DNA from: Rhizobium sp. ICMP 5592
GTDB lineage: Bacteria; Pseudomonadota; Alphaproteobacteria; Rhizobiales; Rhizobiaceae
Length of the DNA: 64,000 nucleotides
Assembly (NCBI RefSeq): GCF_009498525.1
Contig: NZ_QSNT01000004.1
Location: forward strand, 376,932-440,931
Reading direction: 5' to 3'
How positions within the stretch are numbered: position 1 is the stretch's first letter; each line of letters begins with the position of its first letter. Below, piece after piece: positions 8,592 through 17,439 of this stretch. The notes beneath the pieces were generated by a model. It saw only the letters and a program-made list of their open reading frames with translations. It did no database searches and was not told the DNA's origin. Position numbers and translations under genes: made by a program.

Positions 8592-9320
8592 TTACCCAAT
8601 CTCATCTTCGGAGCGAATATAGACCTGCAATGTATAGCCGATATGCTCGGTCATCAGCACGCCCGCGCGCTCGATATCTCGGTCGAGCGCCGCTTCCATC
8701 AGCGCCGTATGGTGCTCCATCGCCATCGCGTCGCGCAAAGCGGCGACCGCCTTTTCATAGCCGATCGTCAGGCCGGCGGCGGCGCGCTGCGTTGGCGCCA
8801 GACCGAGAAAGCGGTGATGGCGGCGGAGCTGGTCGGAAATCGTGCTTTGGAAGCGTTGAAGCCAGTTCGATGATGCCGCGCTGATCAGCGCGGCATGAAA
8901 GGCCGTGTGCTTCTCGTCCCATTCGTCGGCCATCTCCTCGGAAGCGGCATCGGGGACGATCTTGCAGCGCGACAGGCGATAGTGGGCGGTGACGACGGCG
9001 GATTCCCAGTCCGGGCCACCCTTCTCGATCGATTCCAGCAGCAGCGGCAGTTCGACGACCATGCGTGCCCGCATCAGGTCTTCCAGCTCCGCGCGCGACA
9101 CCGGGGCAACGGCAAAGCCACGATTGCTGACGGCGGTGACAAGCTTCTCGGCCTCCAGCCGCGACAGCGCCTCGCGCAAGGGCGTCCAGCCAAGCCCATA
9201 AGCATCCCGTAGGGCGCTGAGCTTCAACGACGCGCCGGGCCTGAGCTTCGTGTTGAGAATATCCCGCCGCAGCAGCCAATAGGCCGCTTCCGTCTTGGTC
9301 AACGAGTCCTTGTCCTGCAT
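8592..9320 (-). CDS. GntR family transcriptional regulator, FCD subfamily
   Basis: This 242-residue protein has an N-terminal winged helix (residues about 10-75, with LRPGASLKLSALRDAYG and PLREALSRLEAEKLV). The C-terminal all-helical FCD effector domain has a metal-binding pattern (D-W-E-KHTAFHAALISA around residues 130-150 and later His residues). It is divergent from the ABC importer/kynureninase operon with a 185-bp shared promoter region containing repeated AT-rich elements. It is therefore the probable local regulator, with kynurenine, anthranilate or a related acid as plausible ligands. The ligand is inferred only from context. Confidence 0.85.
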   Translation of the reverse strand: MQDKDSLTKTEAAYWLLRRDILNTKLRPGASLKLSALRDAYGLGWTPLREALSRLEAEKLVTAVSNRGFAVAPVSRAELEDLMRARMVVELPLLLESIEKGGPDWESAVVTAHYRLSRCKIVPDAASEEMADEWDEKHTAFHAALISAASSNWLQRFQSTISDQLRRHHRFLGLAPTQRAAAGLTIGYEKAVAALRDAMAMEHHTALMEAALDRDIERAGVLMTEHIGYTLQVYIRSEDEIG

Positions 9321-9350
9321 GACGTTCGTCCCGGTCGTCGTAGCGCTGAA

Positions 9351-9420
9351 ATTATATATAAAACGGCTCTGACGTAAAAATATATATCAAAGGTTCTGAT
9401 GGTGCATATCATATATCAGA
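9351..9420. promoter_or_regulatory. Candidate operator region between GntR gene and kynurenine operon
   Basis: Three AT-rich elements stand out in otherwise GC-rich DNA: ATTATATATA at 9351-9360 and the octamer ATATATCA at both 9382-9389 and 9411-9418, 29 bp apart. Their position between divergent genes suits GntR/FCD binding sites overlapping both promoters. No consensus for this regulator is known to me, so the assignment is by position and repetition only. Confidence 0.35.
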
Positions 9421-9505
9421 AATTGACAGAGGCACGGCAGGCGCTATGATCCAGCGCAACAAGGCCGATCAAACACGGCTGCCGACAACATCCGGGAGGG
9501 AAATC

Positions 9506-10492
9506 ATGCGCAAATCCACGTCCAAATGGCTGTCCGGGCTCGTTCTTGCGGGCACCTTCATGGCGAGCGTCGCGACTGCGGCCGCCGAGCCGATCAAGGT
9601 TGCCATCGCCAATTTCGGCGAGCATCCGCAGCTCAACGCCTCTATCGCCGGCTTCAAGAAGGCGTTGGCCGACAACGGCTTCGTGGAAGGCAAGGACGTC
9701 GTCTACACCGAAAGCAATACCAGCTTCGACGCTTCGCTGGTGCCGCAGATGATCGCCAAGCTGCAATCCGATCATCCGAAGCTGATGTACACCGTCACCA
9801 CGCCGGTCTCGCAGATCGCCAAGAAGGCGCTTGCCGGTTCCGGCATTCCGATCGTCTTCTCGGCCGTGACCGATCCGGTCGCCGCCAAGCTCACGCCTTC
9901 CTGGAATGCAGGTGACGACGGCATCACCGGCGCATCCGACCTGCAGGATATCGCCGCCATCATGACCTTCACCAAGAAGCTGCTGCCGAACGCCAAGCGC
10001 TTCGGCCTGCCCTACAATCCGGGCGAGGCCAACGACGTCGCTTTGCTTGAAAAGGTCAAGGAGGCTGCTCCGGCGGCTGGCTTCGAAGTCGTTCCCGTTG
10101 GCGTCGACAGCGTCAACGACATCCAGCAGCGCATTGCATCGCTGGCCGGCAAGGCCGACGTGATCTACACGCCCGCTTCCAACCTGCTGCAGCCGGCGAT
10201 CACTGCCGTTTCCGCAGCCGCCCGCCAGGCTCAGATCCCGATCGTCAACTCGGATGATGCCGCCGTTCGCAGCGGTGTCGTACCGGCGAGCTTCGCCGTC
10301 AATTACGAGCAGGTCGGCGAAAATGCCGGCAAGATCGCGGCGCAAATCCTGAAGGGCGCGGATCCGAAGACGATTGCTCCAGTGCGCCCGGCCTATGCGG
10401 ACCATGCGCCGCTGATCAACAAGACGGTTCTGAAGGCCTTCGGTGCCGAGGTGCCGGCGGGGCTTGCCGATTGCAATTGCTTCGTCAACTGA
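9506..10492 (+). CDS. ABC transporter substrate-binding protein (TrpX / DUF534 family)
   Basis: The 328-residue protein has a signal peptide (about residues 1-27, ending TAAAE). The two-lobed fold is of the ABC_sub_bind (DUF534) family: KVAIANFGEHPQLNASIAGF, then VYTESNTSFD, then PIVFSAVTDPVAAKL, and in the C-lobe PIVNSDDAAVRSGVVPASFA. This family partners with a LivH-like permease and a dedicated ATPase, as in TrpXYZ of Gram-positive bacteria, which imports tryptophan. The ATG at 9506 is chosen because GGGAGGG lies 6 bp upstream; a longer frame to 9446 lacks a site and would bury the signal peptide. Kynureninase downstream suggests that kynurenine, formylkynurenine or tryptophan is the ligand. 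Confidence 0.85.
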   Translation: MRKSTSKWLSGLVLAGTFMASVATAAAEPIKVAIANFGEHPQLNASIAGFKKALADNGFVEGKDVVYTESNTSFDASLVPQMIAKLQSDHPKLMYTVTTPVSQIAKKALAGSGIPIVFSAVTDPVAAKLTPSWNAGDDGITGASDLQDIAAIMTFTKKLLPNAKRFGLPYNPGEANDVALLEKVKEAAPAAGFEVVPVGVDSVNDIQQRIASLAGKADVIYTPASNLLQPAITAVSAAARQAQIPIVNSDDAAVRSGVVPASFAVNYEQVGENAGKIAAQILKGADPKTIAPVRPAYADHAPLINKTVLKAFGAEVPAGLADCNCFVN

Positions 10493-10568
10493 CAAGCGGC
10501 ATCTTCGACAGACAATTCAGCAGATATGGCGGCGTGGCCAACGCCGCCATTTTTTCAAGGAGGCACGG

Positions 10569-11348
10569 ATGCTGGACATCAAATCCGCGCGCAAGATTTT
10601 CTACAAGGGACTGCCGGACCAGAAGGTCGCGCTCGACGGCCTCACCCTGTCGCTCAAGTCAGGCGAATTCGGTGTGGTTATCGGCTCGAACGGTGCCGGC
10701 AAAAGCAGCATGCTCAATGCCATTTCCGGCGCGCTCAGCCTCGATTCCGGCCAGATCATCATCAATGGCGCCGATGTCACCGGCACACCGGTGCACAAGC
10801 GCGCCGCGCGGCTTGCCCGCGTCTTCCAGGATCCGATGAAGGGCACCGCCGCCAGCATGACGGTCGCCGAAAACATGCTGCTCGCCGAACTGCGCGGCAA
10901 GAAGCGCGGCCTGCGCCCTGGGCTCAACGCATCCAGGCTTGCCACCTACCGCGAGAGGTTGTCGGTTCTCGCTCTCGGCCTGGAAAACCGGCTGGATACG
11001 AAAGTCGAGCTGCTTTCCGGCGGTCAGCGGCAATCGCTGTCGCTGATCATGGCGGTCGGCGGTTCGCCGGATGTGCTGCTGCTCGACGAACATACCGCAG
11101 CGCTCGATCCGCGCACCGCCGATATCGTCATGCAGGCGACGGTGCGTACCGTCGAGGCGCTGAAACTGACGACCCTGATGGTGACGCACAACATGCAGCA
11201 CGCCGTCGATTTCGGCGACAGCATCATCATGCTCGACGCCGGCCGTGTGCATCTCGAGATCACCGGCGAGGGAAAACGCCGGATCACCGTGCCCGAGCTG
11301 ATCGGTCATTTCGCCGTCAAGACCGATCGCATGCTGCTGGTGAGCTGA
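10569..11348 (+). CDS. ABC transporter ATP-binding protein (TrpZ-like)
   Basis: The 259-residue ATPase has Walker A at residues 39-47 (GSNGAGKSS), the signature LSGGQRQSLSL, Walker B VLLLDEHTAALD and a switch His in MVTHNMQHA. The Walker B has His where most importers have Pro or Ala (DEHT), which is typical for this TrpZ/YtrB-like branch. AAGGAGG lies about 6 bp before ATG 10569; the frame extends further 5' into the preceding gene without a usable start. It sits 76 bp after the binding protein and 4 bp before the permease, so the three are one transport operon. Confidence 0.85.
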   Translation: MLDIKSARKIFYKGLPDQKVALDGLTLSLKSGEFGVVIGSNGAGKSSMLNAISGALSLDSGQIIINGADVTGTPVHKRAARLARVFQDPMKGTAASMTVAENMLLAELRGKKRGLRPGLNASRLATYRERLSVLALGLENRLDTKVELLSGGQRQSLSLIMAVGGSPDVLLLDEHTAALDPRTADIVMQATVRTVEALKLTTLMVTHNMQHAVDFGDSIIMLDAGRVHLEITGEGKRRITVPELIGHFAVKTDRMLLVS

Positions 11349-11352
11349 TATC

Positions 11353-12276
11353 ATGGATTTCATTCAGACAACCGTTTCGAGTTTCATCTCGCTGATTCCG
11401 GTCACGCTGGCGCAGAGCTTCATCCTGAGCTTCGTCGTGCTCGGGATCATGATCCCCTTCCGCATGCTGAGCTTTCCGGATCTGACCAGCGAGGGCGCCT
11501 TTCCGCTTGGCGGCTGCATCTGTGGCATCCTGCTCGCCGCCGGCGTCACACCGCCGCTCGCGATCGTCGCCGCCTTCGCCGTCGGGCTTGCGGCTGGCTG
11601 CTGCACGGCTTTCATCCACCTGCGCTTTCGCATCCATACGCTGCTCGCCGGCATCCTGATGTCAACCATGCTCTACAGCATCAACCTCGGCATCATGGGC
11701 AAGTCGAACCTCTCCGTCTTCGGCTCGCCGACCGTGTTCGACTGGGTACCGCTGACGCAGCCGGGATTTCCGGCGAGCAAGATCGTCATTGCCGGCCTGA
11801 TCGCCCTCACCGTCCTGATCGCCCTCAACCTCTATTTTAAGACGGAGAAGGGCACGGCCATGCGCGCCGTCGGCGCCAATCCTGATATGGCCGAGGCGCA
11901 GGGCATCAATGTCTGGGCCGCGACCATCGGCGGCGTCGGTATCGCCAGCGCCTTCTCCGCTGCCAGCGGCGCGCTGATGGTGCAGTCGCAGGGCTTTGCC
12001 GACGTCAACATGGGCATCGGCATCCTCATCAACGGCCTGGCCGCGCTGATGATCGGCGAGGCTTTCACCGGCAAGCAATCCGTGTTGCGGCAGCTGCTCG
12101 CCCCCTTCATCGGCTCGATCATCTATTACCAGCTGGTGTCGCTCTGCCTTGCCGCCGGCCTGCCGCCATCGAACCTGAAGCTCGCTACCGGCCTGTTCGT
12201 GCTGATCATGCTGGCGCTACCGAGCATTCGCCGCAGTCGTGGCGGTGCGCCCTCCCGGGAAACCATTCGCGAATAA
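11353..12276 (+). CDS. ABC transporter permease (TrpY / LivH-like)
   Basis: This 307-residue integral membrane protein has about eight to nine hydrophobic segments. It carries motifs of the branched-chain permease superfamily: FPDLTSEGAFPLGG near residue 40, GTAMRAVGANPDMAEAQGIN around residue 170 (the ATPase-contact loop) and an INGLAALMIGEAFTGKQS stretch. These match permeases encoded with DUF534 binding proteins. It follows the ATPase gene by 4 bp and precedes kynureninase by 13 bp, indicating tight co-expression and translational coupling. Confidence 0.85.
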   Translation: MDFIQTTVSSFISLIPVTLAQSFILSFVVLGIMIPFRMLSFPDLTSEGAFPLGGCICGILLAAGVTPPLAIVAAFAVGLAAGCCTAFIHLRFRIHTLLAGILMSTMLYSINLGIMGKSNLSVFGSPTVFDWVPLTQPGFPASKIVIAGLIALTVLIALNLYFKTEKGTAMRAVGANPDMAEAQGINVWAATIGGVGIASAFSAASGALMVQSQGFADVNMGIGILINGLAALMIGEAFTGKQSVLRQLLAPFIGSIIYYQLVSLCLAAGLPPSNLKLATGLFVLIMLALPSIRRSRGGAPSRETIRE

Positions 12277-12289
12277 AGAGGCCGATACC

Positions 12290-13537
12290 ATGGACAGCCT
12301 TCCCGATCTCGCCGCCATCGAGGCCATGGACGAGGCCGATCCGCTGCGCTTCTTTCGCAGCCGTTTCGCCCTGCCCCACGGCGTCATCTATCTCGACGGC
12401 AACTCCCTCGGCGCCGCCTCGCATGATGTCTTCACGGAACTCAAGCAGGCGATGATGGAGGAATGGGGCAACGGCCTCATTCGCAGCTGGAACAGTGCCG
12501 GCTGGTTCCAGCTGCCGCTCGAACTCGGCGACCGCATCGGCCGGCTGATCGGCGCGGCATCCGGCCAGACCGTGGTCGCCGACTCCACCTCGATCAATAT
12601 CTACAAAGCCTTGCACGCTGCGCTCGCCATGCGCCCCGGCCGCAGCGTCATCGTCGCCGAGGGCGACAGTTTTCCGACCGACCTCTACATGGCCGAAGGT
12701 GTCGCTTCCACGAGGCCGGACACCACGCTTCGCCTCGAAGGCCGAGATGCCGACGATATCGAGACCCTGATCGACGACCAGACCGCCGTCGTCCTCGTCA
12801 ACCACGTCAACTACAAGACCGGCGCGCTGCGCGACATGGCGGCGCTGACGAGCAAAATCCACGAGGCCGGCGCGCTGGTCATCTGGGATCTCTGCCACAG
12901 CGCCGGCGCCCTGCCGGTCGATCTCGATGGTGCCGATGCAGATTTCGCCGTCGGCTGCACCTATAAATATCTGAACGGCGGTCCCGGCGCGCCGGCCTTC
13001 ATCTATGCCGCCCATCGCCATCATGCCTCGATCGTCCAGCCGCTCAGCGGCTGGTGGAGCCATGCCCGGCCCTTCGCCTTCGAGCAGGGCTTTGCCGAGG
13101 GCGACGGCATCAAGCGCTTCCTTTGCGGCACCCCGCCGGTCCTGTCGCTGAGGGCGCTGAAGGGCGCGCTCGGCATCTGGGACGAAGTCGATCTGGATAT
13201 GCTGCGCCGGAAGAGCATCGCGCTTAGCGATCTCTTCATCCGCCAGGTAGAAGAAAAATGCGGCCAATATGGCGTCGTGCTCGATACCACGCGCGACAGC
13301 GAACAGCGCGGCAGCCAGGTCTCCTTCACCCATGACAACGGCTATGAAGTGATGCAGGCGCTGATCGAGCGCGGCGTCATCGGCGATTTTCGTGCGCCGT
13401 CGACGCTGCGCTTCGGCTTCACGCCGCTTTACGTCAGCTACCGCGATGTCTGGCAGGCGGCCGGCGTGCTGGAAGATATTCTGAGCAGCGGATCATGGCA
13501 GGAAGCCCGCTTTGCCGTGCGCTCCGCCGTAACCTGA
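12290..13537 (+). CDS. kynU: Kynureninase
   Basis: The 415-residue PLP enzyme cleaves kynurenine to anthranilate and alanine. Diagnostic features are FFRSRFALP and YLDGNSLG near the N-terminus, Asp200 and His203 in the WDLCHSAGA motif, and the PLP lysine Lys226 in CTYKYLNGGPGAPAF. The C-terminal RGVIGDFRAPSTLRFGF-PLY stretch is also typical. Length is normal for bacterial KynU. The start at 12290 follows an AGAGG site; an upstream frame overlapping the permease is not used. It is coupled to the importer and followed by a formamidase-like hydrolase, forming the lower kynurenine branch. Confidence 0.93.
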   Translation: MDSLPDLAAIEAMDEADPLRFFRSRFALPHGVIYLDGNSLGAASHDVFTELKQAMMEEWGNGLIRSWNSAGWFQLPLELGDRIGRLIGAASGQTVVADSTSINIYKALHAALAMRPGRSVIVAEGDSFPTDLYMAEGVASTRPDTTLRLEGRDADDIETLIDDQTAVVLVNHVNYKTGALRDMAALTSKIHEAGALVIWDLCHSAGALPVDLDGADADFAVGCTYKYLNGGPGAPAFIYAAHRHHASIVQPLSGWWSHARPFAFEQGFAEGDGIKRFLCGTPPVLSLRALKGALGIWDEVDLDMLRRKSIALSDLFIRQVEEKCGQYGVVLDTTRDSEQRGSQVSFTHDNGYEVMQALIERGVIGDFRAPSTLRFGFTPLYVSYRDVWQAAGVLEDILSSGSWQEARFAVRSAVT

Positions 13538-13575
13538 TATCGGACAAGCACTGGCGAGAACCGGGAGATCGGACA

Positions 13576-14406
13576 ATGAGCTATTTCAGGATCACCGATT
13601 GGGACGTTGCCTATACCAACGGCTCCTATGTCGTTGACGGAGACCGCTGGCCGGCGGCCTGGGTGGAACCGGCGCAGGCCTTCCGCGATAGCCTAGCGGC
13701 GACCGGACATGCAAAGCTCGACCTTGCCTACGGACCGCGCCCGCGCAATCGCTTCGACCTCTTCCTGCCTTCGGAGAAGCCGAAGGGATTGGTGATCTTC
13801 GTCCATGGCGGCTACTGGCTGGCACTCGACAAGAGCTATTCGTCGCATCTCGCGACGGGCGCCGTTGCTAGCGGCTATGCCGTCGCCATGCCCTCCTACA
13901 CGCTTTGCCCGGAAATACGCATCACTGGCATCGCCGAGGAGATAGCTGCCGCAATAGGTGCTGCGGCCGAGATGATCGATGGTCCGTTGATACTCACCGG
14001 GCATTCGGCCGGCGGCCAGCTCGCCGCCCGCATGGTCACTATCACCTCGCCCCTTCCCGCACCGGTCAAGACCCGCATCCGCCATGTAGTTTCCATATCA
14101 GGCCTGCACGATCTGCGCCCGATCATGAAGCGGACCATGAACCAGCAGCTAAGCATCGATGCGGCAGAAGCTATGGCCGAAAGCCCGGCGCTACTGGAAC
14201 CAATCGACAATCTCCGCCTCACCTGTTGGGTCGGCGGCGCGGAGCGCTCCGAATTCGTCCGCCAGAACGCCCTGCTCGCCAATATCTGGACCGGCCTCGG
14301 CGCGGCGACGGCAACCGTCGTCGAGCCGGACCGGAACCATTTCACCATATTGGATGGCCTTGCCGATCCAACCCATCCGCTGACGCGGACGCTGCTCTCC
14401 GACTGA
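13576..14406 (+). CDS. Alpha/beta hydrolase, arylformamidase-like (KynB-type function)
   Basis: This 276-residue hydrolase has the HGGYW oxyanion motif at residues 77-81, characteristic of kynurenine formamidases of the alpha/beta type. It also has a G-H-S-A-G-G elbow with Ser144, and His255 in DRNHFTI as the likely base. Such enzymes hydrolyse N-formylkynurenine to kynurenine, which would feed the kynureninase encoded 38 bp upstream. It is not the metal-dependent cyclase-type KynB. The ATG at 13576 follows a GGGAGATCGG stretch. A general esterase role cannot be excluded, but the operon context makes the kynurenine role the best reading. Confidence 0.75.
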   Translation: MSYFRITDWDVAYTNGSYVVDGDRWPAAWVEPAQAFRDSLAATGHAKLDLAYGPRPRNRFDLFLPSEKPKGLVIFVHGGYWLALDKSYSSHLATGAVASGYAVAMPSYTLCPEIRITGIAEEIAAAIGAAAEMIDGPLILTGHSAGGQLAARMVTITSPLPAPVKTRIRHVVSISGLHDLRPIMKRTMNQQLSIDAAEAMAESPALLEPIDNLRLTCWVGGAERSEFVRQNALLANIWTGLGAATATVVEPDRNHFTILDGLADPTHPLTRTLLSD

Positions 14407-14418
14407 TCCGAAGGAAGG

Positions 14419-14841
14419 TTATGCCTTCACAGGTGCATTGATCGCCCAGGTGACGCCGAAGGGATCGCGAAGTTGACCCCAGCGATCGCCCCAGAACATC
14501 ACCTGCGGAGCCATGATCACCTCCGCTCCGGCATCGACAGCGCGTTTCCACCAGGGATCGAGGTCGTCGACAAGCAGTTGCAGCGAGAAAGCCTGCGGCT
14601 CTTCCACTCCGAAGCCATGTTCGGGATAGAAATCGCCCAGCATCAGCGAGCTGCCGTTGACATAGAGATGGATGTGCATCGTCCGGCCCTGCTCGTCGGC
14701 CGGATACATGAAGGCACGCTCGGCGCCGAAGGCGCGTTCATAGAATTCGGCCGCCTTTACGGCGCCATCCACCATCACATAGGTCACCAGGCCACCCTTG
14801 GCCGGGATATTGGGCTGGGATGATTGTTCTGTATCGGTCAT
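14419..14841 (-). CDS. VOC family (PhnB-like glyoxalase fold) protein
   Basis: The 140-residue protein has two beta-alpha-beta-beta-beta modules: VTYVMVDGAVKAAEFYERAF, MHIHLYVNGSSLMLGDFYPE, LQLLVDDLDPWWKRAVDAGA and WGDRWGQLRDPFGVTWAI. This is the pattern of the PhnB/YdcE-like branch. Such proteins are small dimers, often metal-binding, with unknown substrates. The ATG at 14841 has GAGGAGG just upstream; the longer frame to 14997 is not supported. It converges with the kynurenine operon and ends 13 bp from it, with no functional link evident. Confidence 0.8.
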   Translation of the reverse strand: MTDTEQSSQPNIPAKGGLVTYVMVDGAVKAAEFYERAFGAERAFMYPADEQGRTMHIHLYVNGSSLMLGDFYPEHGFGVEEPQAFSLQLLVDDLDPWWKRAVDAGAEVIMAPQVMFWGDRWGQLRDPFGVTWAINAPVKA

Positions 14842-14997
14842 AATCGCCTCCTCGGAGCAGGTTTGAACGTTGTGCCCGTCGACGGGCTGCCCCAAGGACG
14901 ATGGCCGATCACGTTTCCCGACAGGCGAAGCCAAATATTTTCCATTTGCTGATTTCGTGGCAGAACACGTTGCATCCGAATGAAAGGCGAGAGGCAT

Positions 14998-15375
14998 ATG
15001 GACCGATGGCGAACAGTGTTGCTCTGCCTATGCCTGCTGGCCACGACGGCCCCAAATTGTTCGGCCTCCGAAGCCGTCTACCGGGGCATAGAGGACGACA
15101 GGACGAACGGCGTGAAACACGGATTGTTCGAGATCCGGGAAGAGGCGAGACAATTCATCACCAGGGAAAATCTGTCTCGTGGCACGCATTGGGAAGTGCT
15201 TGATCCAAACCTGAAGATTCAGGTGCCGCGATGCGCCGTTCCACTAGCGGTCAAGTGGGTTCCCAAGACCTATGGCCTATCCGCACCGAATGTCGCGGTG
15301 TCCTGCGGCGGGACGGTCGGCGGCAGTTGGGAGAAGCACTGGAATGTCTTCGTTCCTGTCACCTCAAAGCGATGA
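14998..15375 (+). CDS. Small secreted protein of unknown function (FlgA-N-like pattern)
   Basis: The 125-residue product has a signal peptide (RTVLLCLCLLATTAPN, ending before C-S-A-S; a lipobox-like L-C is possible but not convincing). The mature part has a Cys near PRCAVPLAVKW, a second Cys in VAVSCGG and an ending WNVFVPV. Two cysteines with a C-terminal W-V-VPV strand resemble the N-terminal region of FlgA-like SAF proteins, but the SAF domain is missing. GAGAGG precedes the ATG at 14998. The 3' end overlaps by 12 bp with the end of the convergent GGDEF-EAL gene. Confidence 0.6.
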   Translation: MDRWRTVLLCLCLLATTAPNCSASEAVYRGIEDDRTNGVKHGLFEIREEARQFITRENLSRGTHWEVLDPNLKIQVPRCAVPLAVKWVPKTYGLSAPNVAVSCGGTVGGSWEKHWNVFVPVTSKR

Positions 15376-17439
15376 AACCCGCTTCACGGGGCGCTTTTCG
15401 CCAAAAATCAGCGCTTCGGTATCCTGTTGCGGCATAGGCCGGCCTAGCAGAAAACCCTGCACTTCGCTGTAGCCCTCGGCCCGCAATTTCCCCAGCTGCT
15501 CTTCCGTCTCGATGCCCTCGGCCAGCGTCATGGCATTGAAACCGGAGGCGATGCCGACGACGGCGCGGACGATGGCGAGATTGCCGGGATCGGTCTCGAT
15601 GCCGGCAACGAAGCTGCGATCGAGCTTGATCTTGTCGAAGGCGAAGGAACGCAGATAGCTCAGCGATGAATAGCCGGTGCCGAAATCGTCGATGGCGATG
15701 CGGATGCCGAGCTCCTTCAGGGCGCGCAGCAAGGACAGGCTCTGTTCGACCTCGGAGAGCAGAACGGATTCGGTGATTTCGATTTCCAGCCGTTCAGGGC
15801 GCAGCCCTGTCTCGTCCAGCACCGAGACGACGGTGGCGAGCAGGCTTGTATGCCGGAATTGATAGACGGACAAATTGACGGCGATCTTCAGATGGCTCGG
15901 CCATCGTGCAGCCGTGCGGCAGGCCTCCCGCAGCACCCATTCGCCGATCGGCACGATCATGCCTGTCTCTTCGGCAACGGGGATGAATTCCATCGGCGCG
16001 ATCAGCCCGCGCTCCGGGTGCCGCCAACGGATCAGCGCCTCGAAGCCCGACAGGCCGTCATTGTCCAGCCGGATGATCGGCTGGTAATAGAGTTCGAATT
16101 CGCCGTTCTGCAACGCCTCGCGAAGCTCGACGGTGAGTTGATGGCGTCGCTCCGCCTCGAGCCGCATCTCGGTCTGGTAAAATCGATAGGTCGACCGGCC
16201 GCTGCCCTTGGCCGCGTAGAGCGCCAGGTCCGCGTCGCGCATCAGGACGTCAGCATCGTCCGCATGCTCCGGCGCCATCGCTATACCGATGCTGCAGGTG
16301 ACATGTTCGCGCACGCCGTCGAGATCGAAAGGGGCCGCGAGCGACAACAGCAGCAGATCGGCAAAGCGTTGTGCCCGGCCGGCATCGGTCATTTTCAGCA
16401 CCAGCGCGAATTCATCGCCGCCAAGCCGGGCGACAAGATCGCTTTTCTCGGCAAGCCGCAAAAGCCGCTGCGCAACCTGGCACAGAAGCGTGTCGCCGGC
16501 GGCATGCCCTTTGCTGTCGTTGATGTGCTTGAAATGATCGATATCGATGTAAAGCAGCGCGATCGGCGTTTCCGGAGTGGCGGTGGCCACCTGCCGGACG
16601 ATGCTCTCGGAGAAGAAAGCACGGTTCGGAAGGCCGGTCAGAGAATCGTGCATGGCAAGATGCGCAAGCTTCGCCTCGACGCCGCGCTCCTCGGTGACAT
16701 CCTGGGAAATGCCGAGAAGATAGCGCGGCGCTTCGCCCTTGGGCGCGGGCAGCGCTCGCTTCGCGGTTCTCAGGATACGCGTGACGCCATCCATGCCCCG
16801 GATCGTTTCTTCGAAATGGATGGTCGAAGCCGTTTCGAAGGCGCGTTCATCCTGCTGACGAAAAGCCTCCGTCTGCTCCTCGTGAAAAACCGCCTGGTCG
16901 TTTTTGCCGATAACATCTTTCGCCGGGCGCCCGGTGGCAGCGGCGCAAGCCTCGTTGAACAGGATATAGCGGCCATCCTCCCCCATATCCTTGACGAAAA
17001 CGCCGACAGGCAGATTGTCGACGATACTGTCGAGCAGTGAGCGGGTATCGGTGACTTGTCGGTGTGCGGCATTGACCTCGGTGCGATCCTGAACGATCGC
17101 CAGGATCGCCGCCTTGCCGTCGAAACGGATTTCGCGGCCGTAGGTCAGTACCTCGAATGTCTGGCCGTCAGCTTTCAGATGCGTCCAGCGTTCTGCCCTC
17201 TCCACATCCGTCCGGCGCCGAATGGCATCAAACATCCGCTTACGCTCTTTCTGCGGGCGGATGTCGAGAACCGTCATGCCGACATAGTCCTCGTGACTAT
17301 AGCCATAGAGCTGACGTGCGGCATCGTTGACGATCAGGAATTTCAGCGTCTCGGGATCATAGACCCACATCGGCGAGGGATGCGTCTCGAATAGCGACCG
17401 AAAGTCATCGTTCGGAGTGTCGGGCCAAACGGAATTCAT
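15364..17439 (-). CDS. Sensor diguanylate cyclase/phosphodiesterase (PAS-PAS-GGDEF-EAL)
   Basis: The 691-residue cytoplasmic protein contains PAS 1 (about residues 12-120), PAS 2 (about 135-250, followed by the ISQDVTEERG linker), GGDEF (about 262-420) and EAL (about 435-680). The cyclase motif is intact (RLGGDEFALV, residues 338-347). The phosphodiesterase EAL motif (GFEALIRW, 467-469) and the loop DDFGTGYSSL are also intact. Both synthesis and hydrolysis of c-di-GMP are therefore possible. No membrane segment or heme/flavin-specific PAS residues could be confirmed. No partner genes flank it, so its input signal is unknown. Confidence 0.9.
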   Translation of the reverse strand: MNSVWPDTPNDDFRSLFETHPSPMWVYDPETLKFLIVNDAARQLYGYSHEDYVGMTVLDIRPQKERKRMFDAIRRRTDVERAERWTHLKADGQTFEVLTYGREIRFDGKAAILAIVQDRTEVNAAHRQVTDTRSLLDSIVDNLPVGVFVKDMGEDGRYILFNEACAAATGRPAKDVIGKNDQAVFHEEQTEAFRQQDERAFETASTIHFEETIRGMDGVTRILRTAKRALPAPKGEAPRYLLGISQDVTEERGVEAKLAHLAMHDSLTGLPNRAFFSESIVRQVATATPETPIALLYIDIDHFKHINDSKGHAAGDTLLCQVAQRLLRLAEKSDLVARLGGDEFALVLKMTDAGRAQRFADLLLLSLAAPFDLDGVREHVTCSIGIAMAPEHADDADVLMRDADLALYAAKGSGRSTYRFYQTEMRLEAERRHQLTVELREALQNGEFELYYQPIIRLDNDGLSGFEALIRWRHPERGLIAPMEFIPVAEETGMIVPIGEWVLREACRTAARWPSHLKIAVNLSVYQFRHTSLLATVVSVLDETGLRPERLEIEITESVLLSEVEQSLSLLRALKELGIRIAIDDFGTGYSSLSYLRSFAFDKIKLDRSFVAGIETDPGNLAIVRAVVGIASGFNAMTLAEGIETEEQLGKLRAEGYSEVQGFLLGRPMPQQDTEALIFGEKRPVKRVSSL

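Noticed and set aside
10526..11395. Alternative plus-strand frame overlapping the ABC ATPase
   Set aside because: It is one frame off the ATPase with Walker motifs and has an Arg/Ala-rich, motif-free product.
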